A stretch of 64,000 nt of DNA. Source: Vibrio pectenicida (GTDB lineage: Bacteria; Pseudomonadota; Gammaproteobacteria; Enterobacterales; Vibrionaceae). Shown here in pieces: positions 52,177 to 59,668 of the stretch. The notes under the pieces are model-generated. The model did no database searches. It was not told the DNA's origin and saw only the letters and a list, made by a program, of their open reading frames with translations. The stretch's first letter is position 1. The number at the start of each line of letters is the position of its first letter. A program made the position numbers and the translations under genes. The stretch lies in the NCBI GenBank assembly GCA_024347015.1, contig AP024889.1, positions 2,232,001-2,296,000 on the forward strand, given 5' to 3'.

Positions 52177-54423
52177 CTATTCTAATACTGATAAAGACTC
52201 AAGAGTTACAACACCTTCATTAACAATTGGAATGTCACTATCATTAGACAGAAAATCTACTACTAACTTTCGAATTGCGAAAGTATTACCAACTTTACGC
52301 TGCTTATCTGCATCACTATCTGAATCTTCAGTATTAGGAACAAATAGCGAAGCATGATCTCCTTCTTTGAAGGAAGCAAACTGTCTTACAACACCAGCAT
52401 CACCTTGTTCAAAACCGCTTCGTAAACCTTCAGTACCTACGAAATGAGCTGTCGGCACTCGTGGTATAGCATTTCCATCAATAAGTGCAAAACCATGGTT
52501 AGGTACCGTATCATCATTTTTTACTTGTAGTAGCAGCGTAGGTACATTTGTTGGATAAAGGCCTGCACTAACTACAGTGTGAGGGTCCACGGTATCCATT
52601 AGAGTTTGAGAAACTATTTTGAACTGAGCAAACTTAGTTTCAAATTCTTGTGAATCAACAGGGAGTCCCAACTTTGCAGCAAATGATTTTTTGATAACGT
52701 CTCCAAATTTGCCTGATATGGACAATAGCTCAGCAATATGGCCTCCTGATTTTGCAAATGCAGCAGACTTAAAGCCATATTGCGGCAGTTCGGTGGCACT
52801 CCCTATTGCAACGGCCGTGTTACCCAAGATTCCTCCCAGGGAATGACCAAGAAACTTTATGTTAGTTTTGTCCAACGCAGTAGCATCAGCTGGAACCCCC
52901 AAATCAGGGTCATACACTTCAAGCTCTACCTTATCATTTTGAACATTAAGGTATTTACCTTCCAAAGCTAATCGCAATCCTAAGATATCCAGAACACTCT
53001 GCCTTAGGTTGTCTCTAGCGACAGGTAAGGCTGCTAAATTTAGGTAGTAAAGTGGGTTTTCTTTATCAGTCACAATCAATTGATTGTCACCTAAAGTTAG
53101 CGCTCGGGCTCCGTGAAGGGGATGATCAATAGCAATTACAGCTAAATTCCTTTCGGTTAGATTTACTGCAAAGGCATAGACATCTTCTTTTACAGAAGTA
53201 ATACCATGCTGGTAAATGACTATACCATCGACCTTAGTATCTTTTGGAGTAAATAGTGTAAACTCCACGTCCTTAAGTGATTTAATCACTGGAATAGGCG
53301 AATAACGGCTAACAAACGAAGCTCCTGGCACCGCAGGCTCAAAAGGCGTGACCGCAAATGCACTACCAGATTCCAGAAAATAAGGCAGTGTCACCTTACC
53401 TTTAGTAACCCTAACCAAATCCAAGTTTTTAAGTGACGCTGTGTATAAATCCTTTAGTCCATTTTTAAACTTCTCACCGTCACTCCCAGCGACACTAAAT
53501 ACTTTTTCATCATCCAAAGCCGCAGTAAATGACCGAATTTTTGCCTCACCATGTTCATCTTTGTCCAGTGCCAAAGAGTAAATTGATGAAAGATCTAGAT
53601 TACTAGGGTTTGCATTTTCTAATTTAAATGCTCCAGCGCTATCAGTTTTTAGCTTTAACAGTTCTTCTGCGGTTTTAGTCATCACATAGCCAACTGAGCC
53701 AGTCGTAAACCAAGAAGAATAAACGATAGTTTTGGGATCAATCCCCCCCACTTGAGCGATCGCTTCTTGGGCCTTAATCAATTTCTGCACTTGGGCTAAT
53801 TTGCCCTGATTATAAATATGAGACTTTAATCCAGCATAAGAGACTGACATACCAATAGGCTCATCTTTAACATCTTTTATTTTGTTGGTTAAAACTAATA
53901 CATACTCTGCACTTGGCTCAAAAGGCTTAGTCGGAACCACCACAAGTGTGTCGCCTTTACCGATTACTTGAAATTCATCATGAGACAATTCCAGTGGACG
54001 TTCCCGAAATACTGCATTGTTAGTCAAAGGCTTTGTAACCTTAAACAAGCTAACTCCCTCTGTGATCTCATCCTTATCACCAAAGCCTCTGCCGTCCAAA
54101 GAAATGTATATTGGCATAGATGTAGAAAAACCATCAGCGTAACCGAGTGCTACTTTAGGATCGTTAATATCGCTATTGGCTCGCTCTCGATCAGATAAAA
54201 CCTTTAACATACCTGTTTGACTGTCAATTAGCAGGTTATTGTTCAAAGGCACATGCTTATTGCCGCCATCGAGGTACATTCTGACGGTGGTACTTCGAGA
54301 TAAAGATTCACCGATATACGATTCTGGTTCTGTACCAGAGCTACCTTTACCGTCTCCGCAACCTACAAAAATTGCAGCAGAGCATAATAACGTTAGGCGA
54401 AATATATTCTTAAGATTTGTCAT
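52177..54423 (-). CDS. volA: VolA-like surface lysophospholipase / Pla-1/cef family lipase (lipoprotein)
   Basis: A 748-residue lipoprotein with signal peptide and lipobox ending in FVGC (Cys about residue 22), a Gly/Ser linker, and a large lipase domain with the nucleophile motif NIKFLGHSLGGILGNTA about residue 530. The whole fits the bacterial virulence-factor (Pla-1/cef) lipase family. In V. cholerae, VolA is a surface-exposed lipoprotein that cleaves lysophosphatidylcholine and is encoded beside fadL. The same pairing here (fadL ends 10 bases upstream) supports the assignment. Released fatty acids would pass to FadL, FadD and FadH. Symbol is by analogy. Confidence 0.85.
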   Translation of the reverse strand: MTNLKNIFRLTLLCSAAIFVGCGDGKGSSGTEPESYIGESLSRSTTVRMYLDGGNKHVPLNNNLLIDSQTGMLKVLSDRERANSDINDPKVALGYADGFSTSMPIYISLDGRGFGDKDEITEGVSLFKVTKPLTNNAVFRERPLELSHDEFQVIGKGDTLVVVPTKPFEPSAEYVLVLTNKIKDVKDEPIGMSVSYAGLKSHIYNQGKLAQVQKLIKAQEAIAQVGGIDPKTIVYSSWFTTGSVGYVMTKTAEELLKLKTDSAGAFKLENANPSNLDLSSIYSLALDKDEHGEAKIRSFTAALDDEKVFSVAGSDGEKFKNGLKDLYTASLKNLDLVRVTKGKVTLPYFLESGSAFAVTPFEPAVPGASFVSRYSPIPVIKSLKDVEFTLFTPKDTKVDGIVIYQHGITSVKEDVYAFAVNLTERNLAVIAIDHPLHGARALTLGDNQLIVTDKENPLYYLNLAALPVARDNLRQSVLDILGLRLALEGKYLNVQNDKVELEVYDPDLGVPADATALDKTNIKFLGHSLGGILGNTAVAIGSATELPQYGFKSAAFAKSGGHIAELLSISGKFGDVIKKSFAAKLGLPVDSQEFETKFAQFKIVSQTLMDTVDPHTVVSAGLYPTNVPTLLLQVKNDDTVPNHGFALIDGNAIPRVPTAHFVGTEGLRSGFEQGDAGVVRQFASFKEGDHASLFVPNTEDSDSDADKQRKVGNTFAIRKLVVDFLSNDSDIPIVNEGVVTLESLSVLE

Positions 54424-54433
54424 TCCTTAGACC

Positions 54434-55687
54434 TTAATTAAATGCATAATTGATTTGTATCGAGGAGATAAAGGCACGACCTTGAGATTCAAAAGTGCGT
54501 TCTTGACCTAGGGCGTTGGTTTCTTTAAACGATCCGTTATCGCTCATAACAAGGGCAAAACCCGCATCAAAGGATAATGCAGGGCTCCATTGATAAGTAA
54601 AACCACTACTGTACCAATGACGGTCACTGTCTGGGATGCTTAGCGTCGCTTTACCCGCTTGCTCATCAAAGGCGTAGCCTGCTCTCAAGGTCCATTCTTT
54701 GTTGAGTTGGTAAGTTGCGCCAACTGATAAACGGTCATTATCGTTATAGTCTTCTGCTTTGTAGAAGCACTGACCTTGAATGCCTGTACTCGGGTTGGTA
54801 CACGTAGGACTTGTGGCCTCAAGCTTAGTGAAAGTGCTCCAATCCGTACGCTGCCAGCTGTAGTGCACAGCCCATTGAGAATTTAGCTGATGAAAACCAG
54901 ACAGCTCAATAATGGCTGGTAACTCGATTTTAAGACGCCCGGTAACTGTAGGCTCTGGGGCAATTCCTGAACTATAGGAATTAAATTTACCATCATCAAA
55001 ATCTAAGTTAACCGCAGAGCGATAGGCCAAAGAAAAGCGGTTATCCTCATCAAGCTCATACAAGGTGCCAATGTTCCAACCATAACCAAAGGTTTCCCCC
55101 GTCATGCCAATTAATTTGTCGTAGGCCTTACCACCACTCGCCGTTGTAGTTTCACCTTTATAGCGAGTTAATTCAGCTTCGGCGTAAACCAAATTTACAC
55201 CTGCACCAAAACTCCAAAACTCATTTAAGCGATAAGCAATATTAGGGTTTAAATTGACTGAGCGCAGCGACGTATTTCCAGCCATATCACCAGCAGAAAT
55301 ATCACTTGGGTAATCGGTTGCAACGCCATAGTTGGTAAATAAGCCTAAACCCCATGCCCATCTTTGATTAATAGGCGCGATGTAATAACTGGCTGGCGCA
55401 ACCTGAAAAGGCGCGATGTCATTAGATTGCTCGTTATTGCTGACATCTTTAACATCAATTTCTGGATCGATAAAGGAGATGGCGCCTGAAAAGGCTGCTT
55501 GCTCAAATCTCATCATGGCTGCAGGATTACGAGCCAATACACTTGCGTTATCGGCAATAGCGCCTTCGCCCGAAAATGCTCGGCCTAAACCAGATGCGGA
55601 ATGTTCCGCCACTTGAAAGCCTGCCGAGTGTGCTTGGCTGGCGAGTAGGATGGACACTGCTAACAAGGAGCACTGCTTTGTGTTCAT
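54434..55687 (-). CDS. fadL: Outer-membrane long-chain fatty acid transporter FadL
   Basis: A 417-residue beta-barrel with signal peptide (CSLLAVSILLASQAHSA) and the family N-terminal hatch AGFQVAEHSASGLGRAFSGEGAIADNASVLARNPAAMM, ending in an aromatic-terminated strand (SSIQINYAFN). It imports long-chain fatty acids by diffusion. First gene of a two-gene operon with volA. A FadR-like site lies about 235 bases upstream and a 15-bp palindrome about 110 bases upstream. Confidence 0.93.
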   Translation of the reverse strand: MNTKQCSLLAVSILLASQAHSAGFQVAEHSASGLGRAFSGEGAIADNASVLARNPAAMMRFEQAAFSGAISFIDPEIDVKDVSNNEQSNDIAPFQVAPASYYIAPINQRWAWGLGLFTNYGVATDYPSDISAGDMAGNTSLRSVNLNPNIAYRLNEFWSFGAGVNLVYAEAELTRYKGETTTASGGKAYDKLIGMTGETFGYGWNIGTLYELDEDNRFSLAYRSAVNLDFDDGKFNSYSSGIAPEPTVTGRLKIELPAIIELSGFHQLNSQWAVHYSWQRTDWSTFTKLEATSPTCTNPSTGIQGQCFYKAEDYNDNDRLSVGATYQLNKEWTLRAGYAFDEQAGKATLSIPDSDRHWYSSGFTYQWSPALSFDAGFALVMSDNGSFKETNALGQERTFESQGRAFISSIQINYAFN

Positions 55688-55796
55688 TCTTGCCTCTTTT
55701 TATATAGGATAAGGTTAAGTCACAAGATGTTGACAAGTTATAAACTCAATCACACCCTGATTTACTATCAAAAATGGCGAATTAAGCAGAGAAATG

Positions 55797-55811
55797 TCAC
55801 CTCAGAGGTGA
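55797..55811. promoter_or_regulatory. Perfect 15-bp palindrome upstream of fadL
   Basis: TCACCTC-A-GAGGTGA, seven-base arms about one base, about 110 bases before the fadL start. Operator-like; regulator unknown. Confidence 0.45.
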
Positions 55812-55920
55812 AATATAACGCTACATTCACCTTGGGATTAGTAAAAATCTCTACAAATACCGATTTAATTGATATCAACGATTTATTAAGGACGTAGTAT
55901 TAAATACGAAAATGAAAGTT

Positions 55921-55937
55921 AAGTGGTCTGAGCAGAT
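55921..55937. promoter_or_regulatory. Putative FadR site upstream of fadL-volA
   Basis: AAGTGGTCTGAGCAGAT differs from the FadR core TGGTCnGACC at one position. Same motif type as the perfect site at fadH, supporting joint control of fatty-acid genes. Confidence 0.55.
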
Positions 55938-56077
55938 ACTATTTAGCGTATCACCTGTGTAAAAAAGAACAAAAAACATACTAAATTACACAAAGGCTAA
56001 TTATTTGATAAAAAATTGACGGATAAAGAGATAATAGTACTGATACTTATCAAGCCTATAACCTGCTACTAGCTAAC

Positions 56078-56106
56078 AAAAAAATGACAGCCTTAAGCTG
56101 CCATTT
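56078..56106 (-). terminator. Terminator downstream of the 56357-56965 gene or of a short transcript
   Basis: AAATGACAGC (56082-56091) and GCTGCCATTT (56097-56106), 10-bp arms with one mismatch; the minus strand then has seven T residues. It is 250 bases past the nearest annotated stop, so a short RNA or ORF may lie between. Confidence 0.72.
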
Positions 56107-56191
56107 GTATTAAATGAGAAATAGAAATCAGCAAGGAGACATAACTGACTCCCATTCCCAAGCGCAAACACGGGTTCACTACAATTTCCAT
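56093..56191 (-). CDS. Possible 32-codon ORF ending in the terminator
   Basis: ATG at 56191 to TAA at 56093 encodes 32 residues beginning MEIVVNPCLRLGMG, with a hydrophobic middle (VSYVSLLISISHLI). Its last codons form the stem of the terminator at 56078-56106. There is no clear ribosome site, so it may be a chance frame in a non-coding RNA. Recorded because the terminator implies that this stretch is transcribed. Confidence 0.25.
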   Translation of the reverse strand: MEIVVNPCLRLGMGVSYVSLLISISHLIQMAA

Positions 56192-56356
56192 GTTTATCTA
56201 ATAAGCATAGACTCTATTATTAAATTTATTAACAGTCAGGTAATTCTGTAACTCAGGTTATTCGCAAAACAAAAAATGGATCCATGTATTTTTACACGAG
56301 CAAGAATTACCCTTCAAGGCTCGACCAAATGTTGTAACGCTATGCTGGAATCAGTT

Positions 56357-56965
56357 TTATTTTAAAGCCAAACAAATACGGATAAAATCATCATCTTCAT
56401 ACTCAACCTTATGCTCAAATATTGCTGATGCATAAATGATTCGTAATATGGCGTGTTTCTCCCCTCGAGAACCACGAAATAACATTGAAATATTTTGGCA
56501 CAAACGATTCTTATTATCGAAATGAGCATTGAGATCAGATGACAAGACACAAAGCAGACAGTTTTTTGAGTTATAAGATAAATCAACACTCTCTGAACTT
56601 GATACTAACACTGTCGTATTAAGCTCTTTCTCAAGCATATTAATTAAAAGAAGGAAACTATCCAAATGAGGAAGCTCATCACCATTTATAGGTGATAACA
56701 AGTTGCTGAGCATCGATTCCATATCTAAACGCTGTGAACGTGCATGAGTTACAAGCGAGCGAATTTTTTTCTTAAAGGGTTTGTACTTCTTGCTATTTCC
56801 AGCTCTATTTAGCCAAACAGAAAGAATATCGTTGATCTCAAACCGCGACCTATACGCTAATACTTTAGCGCTATGGTTAGTCCGTAAATGAAGTAAAGCA
56901 TGTATCGCTAACTCAGACAATAAAGGCTCAAACTCGGGTTTTATATTGGTATGAATACTGCGCAT
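56357..56965 (-). CDS. Hypothetical protein, unrecognised
   Basis: A 202-residue soluble protein; no signal peptide or membrane helix. The N-terminal half is basic and helical (residues 60-80 contain KKYKPFKKKIRSLVTHARSQR), the C-terminal half has a possible alpha/beta pattern ending KVEYEDDDFIRICLALK. I cannot place it in a family. No clear Shine-Dalgarno sequence precedes the ATG; a perfect short inverted repeat AGCGTA-TT-TACGCT (56974-56987) lies 8 bases upstream. Low GC and orphan character suggest lineage-specific DNA. Same strand as the ToxR-like gene upstream of it, about 250 bases away. Confidence 0.6.
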   Translation of the reverse strand: MRSIHTNIKPEFEPLLSELAIHALLHLRTNHSAKVLAYRSRFEINDILSVWLNRAGNSKKYKPFKKKIRSLVTHARSQRLDMESMLSNLLSPINGDELPHLDSFLLLINMLEKELNTTVLVSSSESVDLSYNSKNCLLCVLSSDLNAHFDNKNRLCQNISMLFRGSRGEKHAILRIIYASAIFEHKVEYEDDDFIRICLALK

Positions 56966-57212
56966 GATGTTTGAGCGTATTTACGCTGCTAAAGTCTCGT
57001 CTATTTGGTCATTTAAAAGGACATACATGCTACCGAAAAGCACTGCTTATGTACAGTTAGAAAAAAGGTTGCTTATCACAGCTTCGCAGCGCTTTAGGAT
57101 TCATTCAGTAAATTTTAGTTAAAGGAGACCTCCCAACGATACCTAGACCACCACCCATGACCATTTCTCCGAACCACTCAATAAGAAAGCAATGGTACTT
57201 ACTACATTCGAT
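56966..57212. other. Intergenic region between the ToxR-like gene and the hypothetical gene
   Basis: About 250 bases. A 19-codon frame on the minus strand (57105-57164, MVMGGGLGIVG...) has GGAG three bases upstream of its ATG but is otherwise unsupported. The promoter of the hypothetical gene may be here. Confidence 0.35.
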
Positions 57213-57737
57213 TTACAGAACCAATCCCAGTACAAAAATCTCAAGAAGCAATAGTAATGATGCAAATGCAGCACTATATATAACAAGCCACTTTTTAAAA
57301 GCGTTAAGTTGAGTGTTTTTACTTGAGCTTTTGTTACCACCGAGCATTTGAAAGCTACCATGTAACACTTCCTGACCGAACTCTTCGTTTTCCTCTGAGT
57401 CGTCAACCTCGACTTCTCGAATTGCGAACCCATTATCACAAACAATCCCATAGCCCTCTTTAGGGTAAGTTTTAACCTCAAGTGGAAGCCCCAAAGGAGA
57501 AATAGACTTTCTAAGAAGAGAGATAATTTTTGTCAAGGAAGTTTCCGATACAATCACATTGGGCCAAATTTTCTGATAGATCTCCTCATGGTTTATGATT
57601 TCGTTTTGTTTACCACAGAGTAATGCCAACAGATTAGCTTCCTTTAGCCCTAGAGCCTTAACTACCATCCCTTCTTTAGTGAGTTTCCCACTTAAACTAT
57701 TAAAATAAATGCCATTACCTAAATGTAAAATCTTCAA
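57213..57737 (-). CDS. ToxR-like membrane-anchored winged-helix transcription regulator
   Basis: A 174-residue protein. About residues 1-95 form an OmpR/ToxR-type winged helix (ALGLKEANLLALLCGKQNEIINHEEIYQKIWPNVIVSETSLTKIISLLRKSI...YPKEGYGIV). An acidic linker (about 105-122) and a Ser/Asn stretch follow, then one membrane helix (about 148-172, WLVIYSAAFASLLLLLEIFVLGLVL) that ends the protein, so there is essentially no periplasmic domain. The TTG at 57737 is supported by AGAGG 7 bases upstream and by the family N terminus. A signal must be sensed by the helix, a partner or the cytoplasm. Divergent from a small ORF across 409 bases. Confidence 0.78.
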   Translation of the reverse strand: MKILHLGNGIYFNSLSGKLTKEGMVVKALGLKEANLLALLCGKQNEIINHEEIYQKIWPNVIVSETSLTKIISLLRKSISPLGLPLEVKTYPKEGYGIVCDNGFAIREVEVDDSEENEEFGQEVLHGSFQMLGGNKSSSKNTQLNAFKKWLVIYSAAFASLLLLLEIFVLGLVL

Positions 57738-58146
57738 ATTCTAACCTCTCAAAAGACCAAATTTGTAACATTTTTCAAAAATAATTATGGATTATAGTAT
57801 AGTTCAAGCTGAGTTATTCGGATCCTATACACCACAGTAAATAATGGCTTTGTAATAATCAAAATGGTAATTCCTAAGGTCATGCTCCAATACATCGCAT
57901 ATTTCATCGAAACTCGATAGTTTTTCTTCATAAACACAAAAATGATACATAGATCACAAAAATGAGATTATTAAATATCAGTAATCACAAGAATAATATA
58001 ACAAATTCATATGTATATAGGCTTTTATATTTATAATTATAATTATTTATTCAAGAATTTCTTCTAATTTCATATCTTCGCCTTGTTATTTTGGTCATTT
58101 TTTGTACAATTCGTTCTATGTGAAAAACTGATGTTAAGGAAGTATT
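57738..58146. promoter_or_regulatory. AT-rich divergent region with repeated operator-like element
   Basis: About 409 strongly AT-rich bases between the ToxR-like gene and the small ORF. The 11-mer CACAAAAATGA occurs at 57935-57945 and 57955-57965, exactly 20 bases apart (two helical turns), as expected for a direct-repeat-binding winged-helix protein. A long TATA/ATAATTATAATT tract lies near 58020-58050. Confidence 0.5.
57935..57965. repeat. Two 11-bp direct repeats, 20-bp period
   Basis: CACAAAAATGA twice, period 20 bases. Known: ToxR-family proteins bind A-rich direct repeats. Inferred: possible autoregulatory site of the adjacent ToxR-like gene and of the small ORF at 58147. Confidence 0.5.
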
Positions 58147-58368
58147 ATGAGTCTATTCAACCTAAACCCTTTTTCTTTCACCAGAGCACAGAAGAATGAA
58201 CCCGTAAGCCAGGAGTGCTTTCAAGGTGAGGATAATGCTTATCTAAACTGTGACAACACGGGGTCCTTATATACAGATAACAAAGACCAAGTTCTAAATG
58301 AAGTCGCGGTAGAAAGGCCTGAGTTTGTAAAACATTTTACTGCCTTAAAGCGTTCAGACTTTTATTGA
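58147..58368 (+). CDS. Small orphan protein divergent from the ToxR-like regulator
   Basis: A 73-residue soluble protein of unknown family: MSLFNLNPFSFTRAQKNEPV at the start, two cysteines (QECF, LNCDN), acidic middle, RPEFVKHFTALKRSDFY end. AAGGAAG lies 4-5 bases before the ATG, and a GC-rich hairpin follows the stop by about 44 bases, both signs of a real gene. No signal peptide or membrane helix. Its promoter region carries the 20-bp-spaced repeats. Confidence 0.6.
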   Translation: MSLFNLNPFSFTRAQKNEPVSQECFQGEDNAYLNCDNTGSLYTDNKDQVLNEVAVERPEFVKHFTALKRSDFY

Positions 58369-58384
58369 ATCGATTTAATAAATA

Positions 58385-58398
58385 GTCATCATGATGAC
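58385..58398. repeat. 14-bp palindrome after the small ORF
   Basis: GTCATCATGATGAC, perfectly symmetric, between the small ORF stop and the hairpin at 58412. Confidence 0.3.
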
Positions 58399-58411
58399 AC
58401 ACGTTTAATTT

Positions 58412-58441
58412 CGCCAGTGCCACTAGGAGCACTGGCGTTTA
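58412..58441. terminator. Hairpin between the small ORF and the cupredoxin gene
   Basis: Perfect 9-bp GC-rich arms CGCCAGTGC (58412-58420) and GCACTGGCG (58429-58437) between convergent genes; T-run is short (TTT), probably bidirectional. Confidence 0.72.
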
Positions 58442-58458
58442 AAACAAAAGTTAAAAAA

Positions 58459-58938
58459 CTATAACGTCACTTTTTTAACCATACCAACCTCTGCGTGGCC
58501 AGGAATATTACAGGCAAATTCAACTTTGTTATCCCCGTAAAAATGCCATAACAACTGCTTGGCCTCTCCCGGCTTGACGGTAATCGCACTTCCTGAATCG
58601 TGCATATGCTGTGTCATGGTTTTCATCATTTCTCGATGCTCTAACTGCTCTTTCGCTGAACCAATTGTGAATTCATGATCAATCTTTCCAAGGTTCATCA
58701 CCACAAACTGCACAATATCATTAGGATCAATATTGACCTCTTTTTTAAATTGAATAGTCATGTCATCGCTAAGCAACACGTGAATAACTTTATCTGGTTG
58801 CGCTCCTTTTGCTGGCATACCTACTTCCGACATGCCTTCAATACCCATCTTCGAATGTCCCTTGGTGGTATGGCCAGCATCAGCGAAAACCGAGCTTGCT
58901 ATGATTGAAGAAAGTAGTGCGATTAGTATCTTTTTCAT
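58459..58938 (-). CDS. Periplasmic cupredoxin (plastocyanin/azurin-like copper protein)
   Basis: A 159-residue secreted protein: signal peptide MKKILIALLSSIIASSVFA, then a His/Met-rich stretch (HTTKGHSKMGIEGMSEVGM), then a cupredoxin domain. Type 1 copper ligands are visible: His in KIDHEFTIG, and Cys-His-Met in FACNIPGHAEVGM. Related proteins carry copper or buffer it in the periplasm. The gene lies 114 bases after the Cys/His-rich gene that has a CueR-type promoter, on the same strand, so copper-induced co-expression is likely. Confidence 0.85.
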   Translation of the reverse strand: MKKILIALLSSIIASSVFADAGHTTKGHSKMGIEGMSEVGMPAKGAQPDKVIHVLLSDDMTIQFKKEVNIDPNDIVQFVVMNLGKIDHEFTIGSAKEQLEHREMMKTMTQHMHDSGSAITVKPGEAKQLLWHFYGDNKVEFACNIPGHAEVGMVKKVTL

Positions 58939-59052
58939 CTATTTACCTTATTAAATAATTTTATGCGTATTTTATTTTGCATAACAACTAGATCCATCAA
59001 TTAGAAGCAAAGTGCATAATATGTTTGAGAACGAACAATAATGAGAATTAAA

Positions 59053-59520
59053 CTAAAAGGAGGGTGGGCGAAGTAAGCCAGTGATATGTATAGCTGTTAA
59101 GCCAATTTTAAAAGATTGATAGGGCGCCAAAGAGAATGATAGTAAGCCCAGCGTATCTAAAGTATCTAAAGTATCTAAAGTATCTAAAGGATAAAGCACG
59201 CTAGAAAATACAGAGGGACAGCAGTTGTCAACACTAAGATAGGAATCCCCACAATGAGCCATTGATACTGGCTCCTGAATACCATCCGAAGAAGCATTTT
59301 TCATCAAGTGACAACTGACACTAACCTTATGTTGATTGGTATTCGCCGATACATTGCCAGACTGATTGAAGCGAGTTTGACAATGAGCATTTTCTGACGA
59401 CTGAACTAGCGAAAGCATGCTATCACCTGGCATTAGAGGTGAACTCGATACATAGCTTGTCATCAGCATCGCTAAGATACTGAATAACGTAATCCATGTA
59501 TGTTTAAGTGAATGATTCAT
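59053..59520 (-). CDS. Secreted Cys/His-rich protein behind a CueR-type promoter, with 9-bp repeats
   Basis: A 155-residue protein with signal peptide (about residues 1-26, ITLFSILAMLMTSYVSS). The middle has several Cys and His residues (NAHCQTRF, VSCHLM, MAHCGDSY, NCCPSV), as in copper-inducible CopL-like proteins, though I cannot assign the family. A run of Leu-Asp-Thr near residue 115 comes from four tandem 9-base repeats. A hydrophobic stretch follows, then LLRPPSF. AAAGG lies before the ATG. The CueR/MerR-type promoter just upstream implies induction by copper, silver or gold. Confidence 0.68.
   Translation of the reverse strand: MNHSLKHTWITLFSILAMLMTSYVSSSPLMPGDSMLSLVQSSENAHCQTRFNQSGNVSANTNQHKVSVSCHLMKNASSDGIQEPVSMAHCGDSYLSVDNCCPSVFSSVLYPLDTLDTLDTLDTLGLLSFSLAPYQSFKIGLTAIHITGLLRPPSF
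59153..59188. repeat. Four tandem copies of a 9-bp unit inside the Cys/His-rich gene
   Basis: GTATCTAAA repeated four times without change; length is a multiple of three, so copy number would alter the protein without frameshift (Leu-Asp-Thr repeats). Confidence 0.9.
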
Positions 59521-59527
59521 AGCATAC

Positions 59528-59546
59528 CTTTAGTTCGAAACTAAAG
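59528..59546. promoter_or_regulatory. Hairpin at the start of the copper-type transcript
   Basis: CTTTAGTT-CGA-AACTAAAG, perfect 8-bp arms, just downstream of the -10 in the probable leader of the Cys/His-rich gene. Could stabilise the 5' end. Confidence 0.4.
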
Positions 59547-59575
59547 TATAAACCTTCCCCTATGGTCAAGGTCAA
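59545..59575 (-). promoter_or_regulatory. Putative CueR (MerR-family) promoter
   Basis: On the minus strand TTGACC (-35, 59575-59570) and TATACT (-10, 59550-59545) are separated by 19 bases, the long spacer of MerR-type promoters. The spacer region holds the dyad ACCTT...AAGGT (59552-59556 and 59568-59572) with inner CC/GG, as at E. coli copA. CueR itself is not in the window. Confidence 0.8.
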
Positions 59576-59668
59576 CAGATTAGAAAAATAACCCAATATT
59601 TCTATGAGTATAGAGTTATTTTTCATGTTGGATATAAACTATTCATCTACTCATAAAACTTTTCTAAC

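Larger units (their letters stand above)
55688..56077. promoter_or_regulatory. fadL upstream regulatory region
   Basis: About 390 AT-rich bases with no ORF. Contains the palindrome at 55797-55811 and the FadR-like site at 55921-55937. The fadL promoter must lie here. Confidence 0.6.

Noticed and set aside
57105..57164. A 19-codon glycine-rich frame (MVMGGGLGIVG...) downstream of the ToxR-like gene, considered as a bacteriocin-like or leader peptide
   Set aside because: Only weak support (GGAG very close to the ATG); no transporter, immunity or processing gene nearby.
57143..57481. A 112-codon minus-strand frame overlapping the ToxR-like gene
   Set aside because: Out of frame with the well-supported winged-helix protein, biased composition, and no ribosome site.
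59582..59624. AT-rich nested inverted repeat (AAAAATAAC/GTTATTTTT) after the NhaC gene
   Set aside because: Nearly all A-T pairs; may act as a terminator but cannot be told from AT-rich background.
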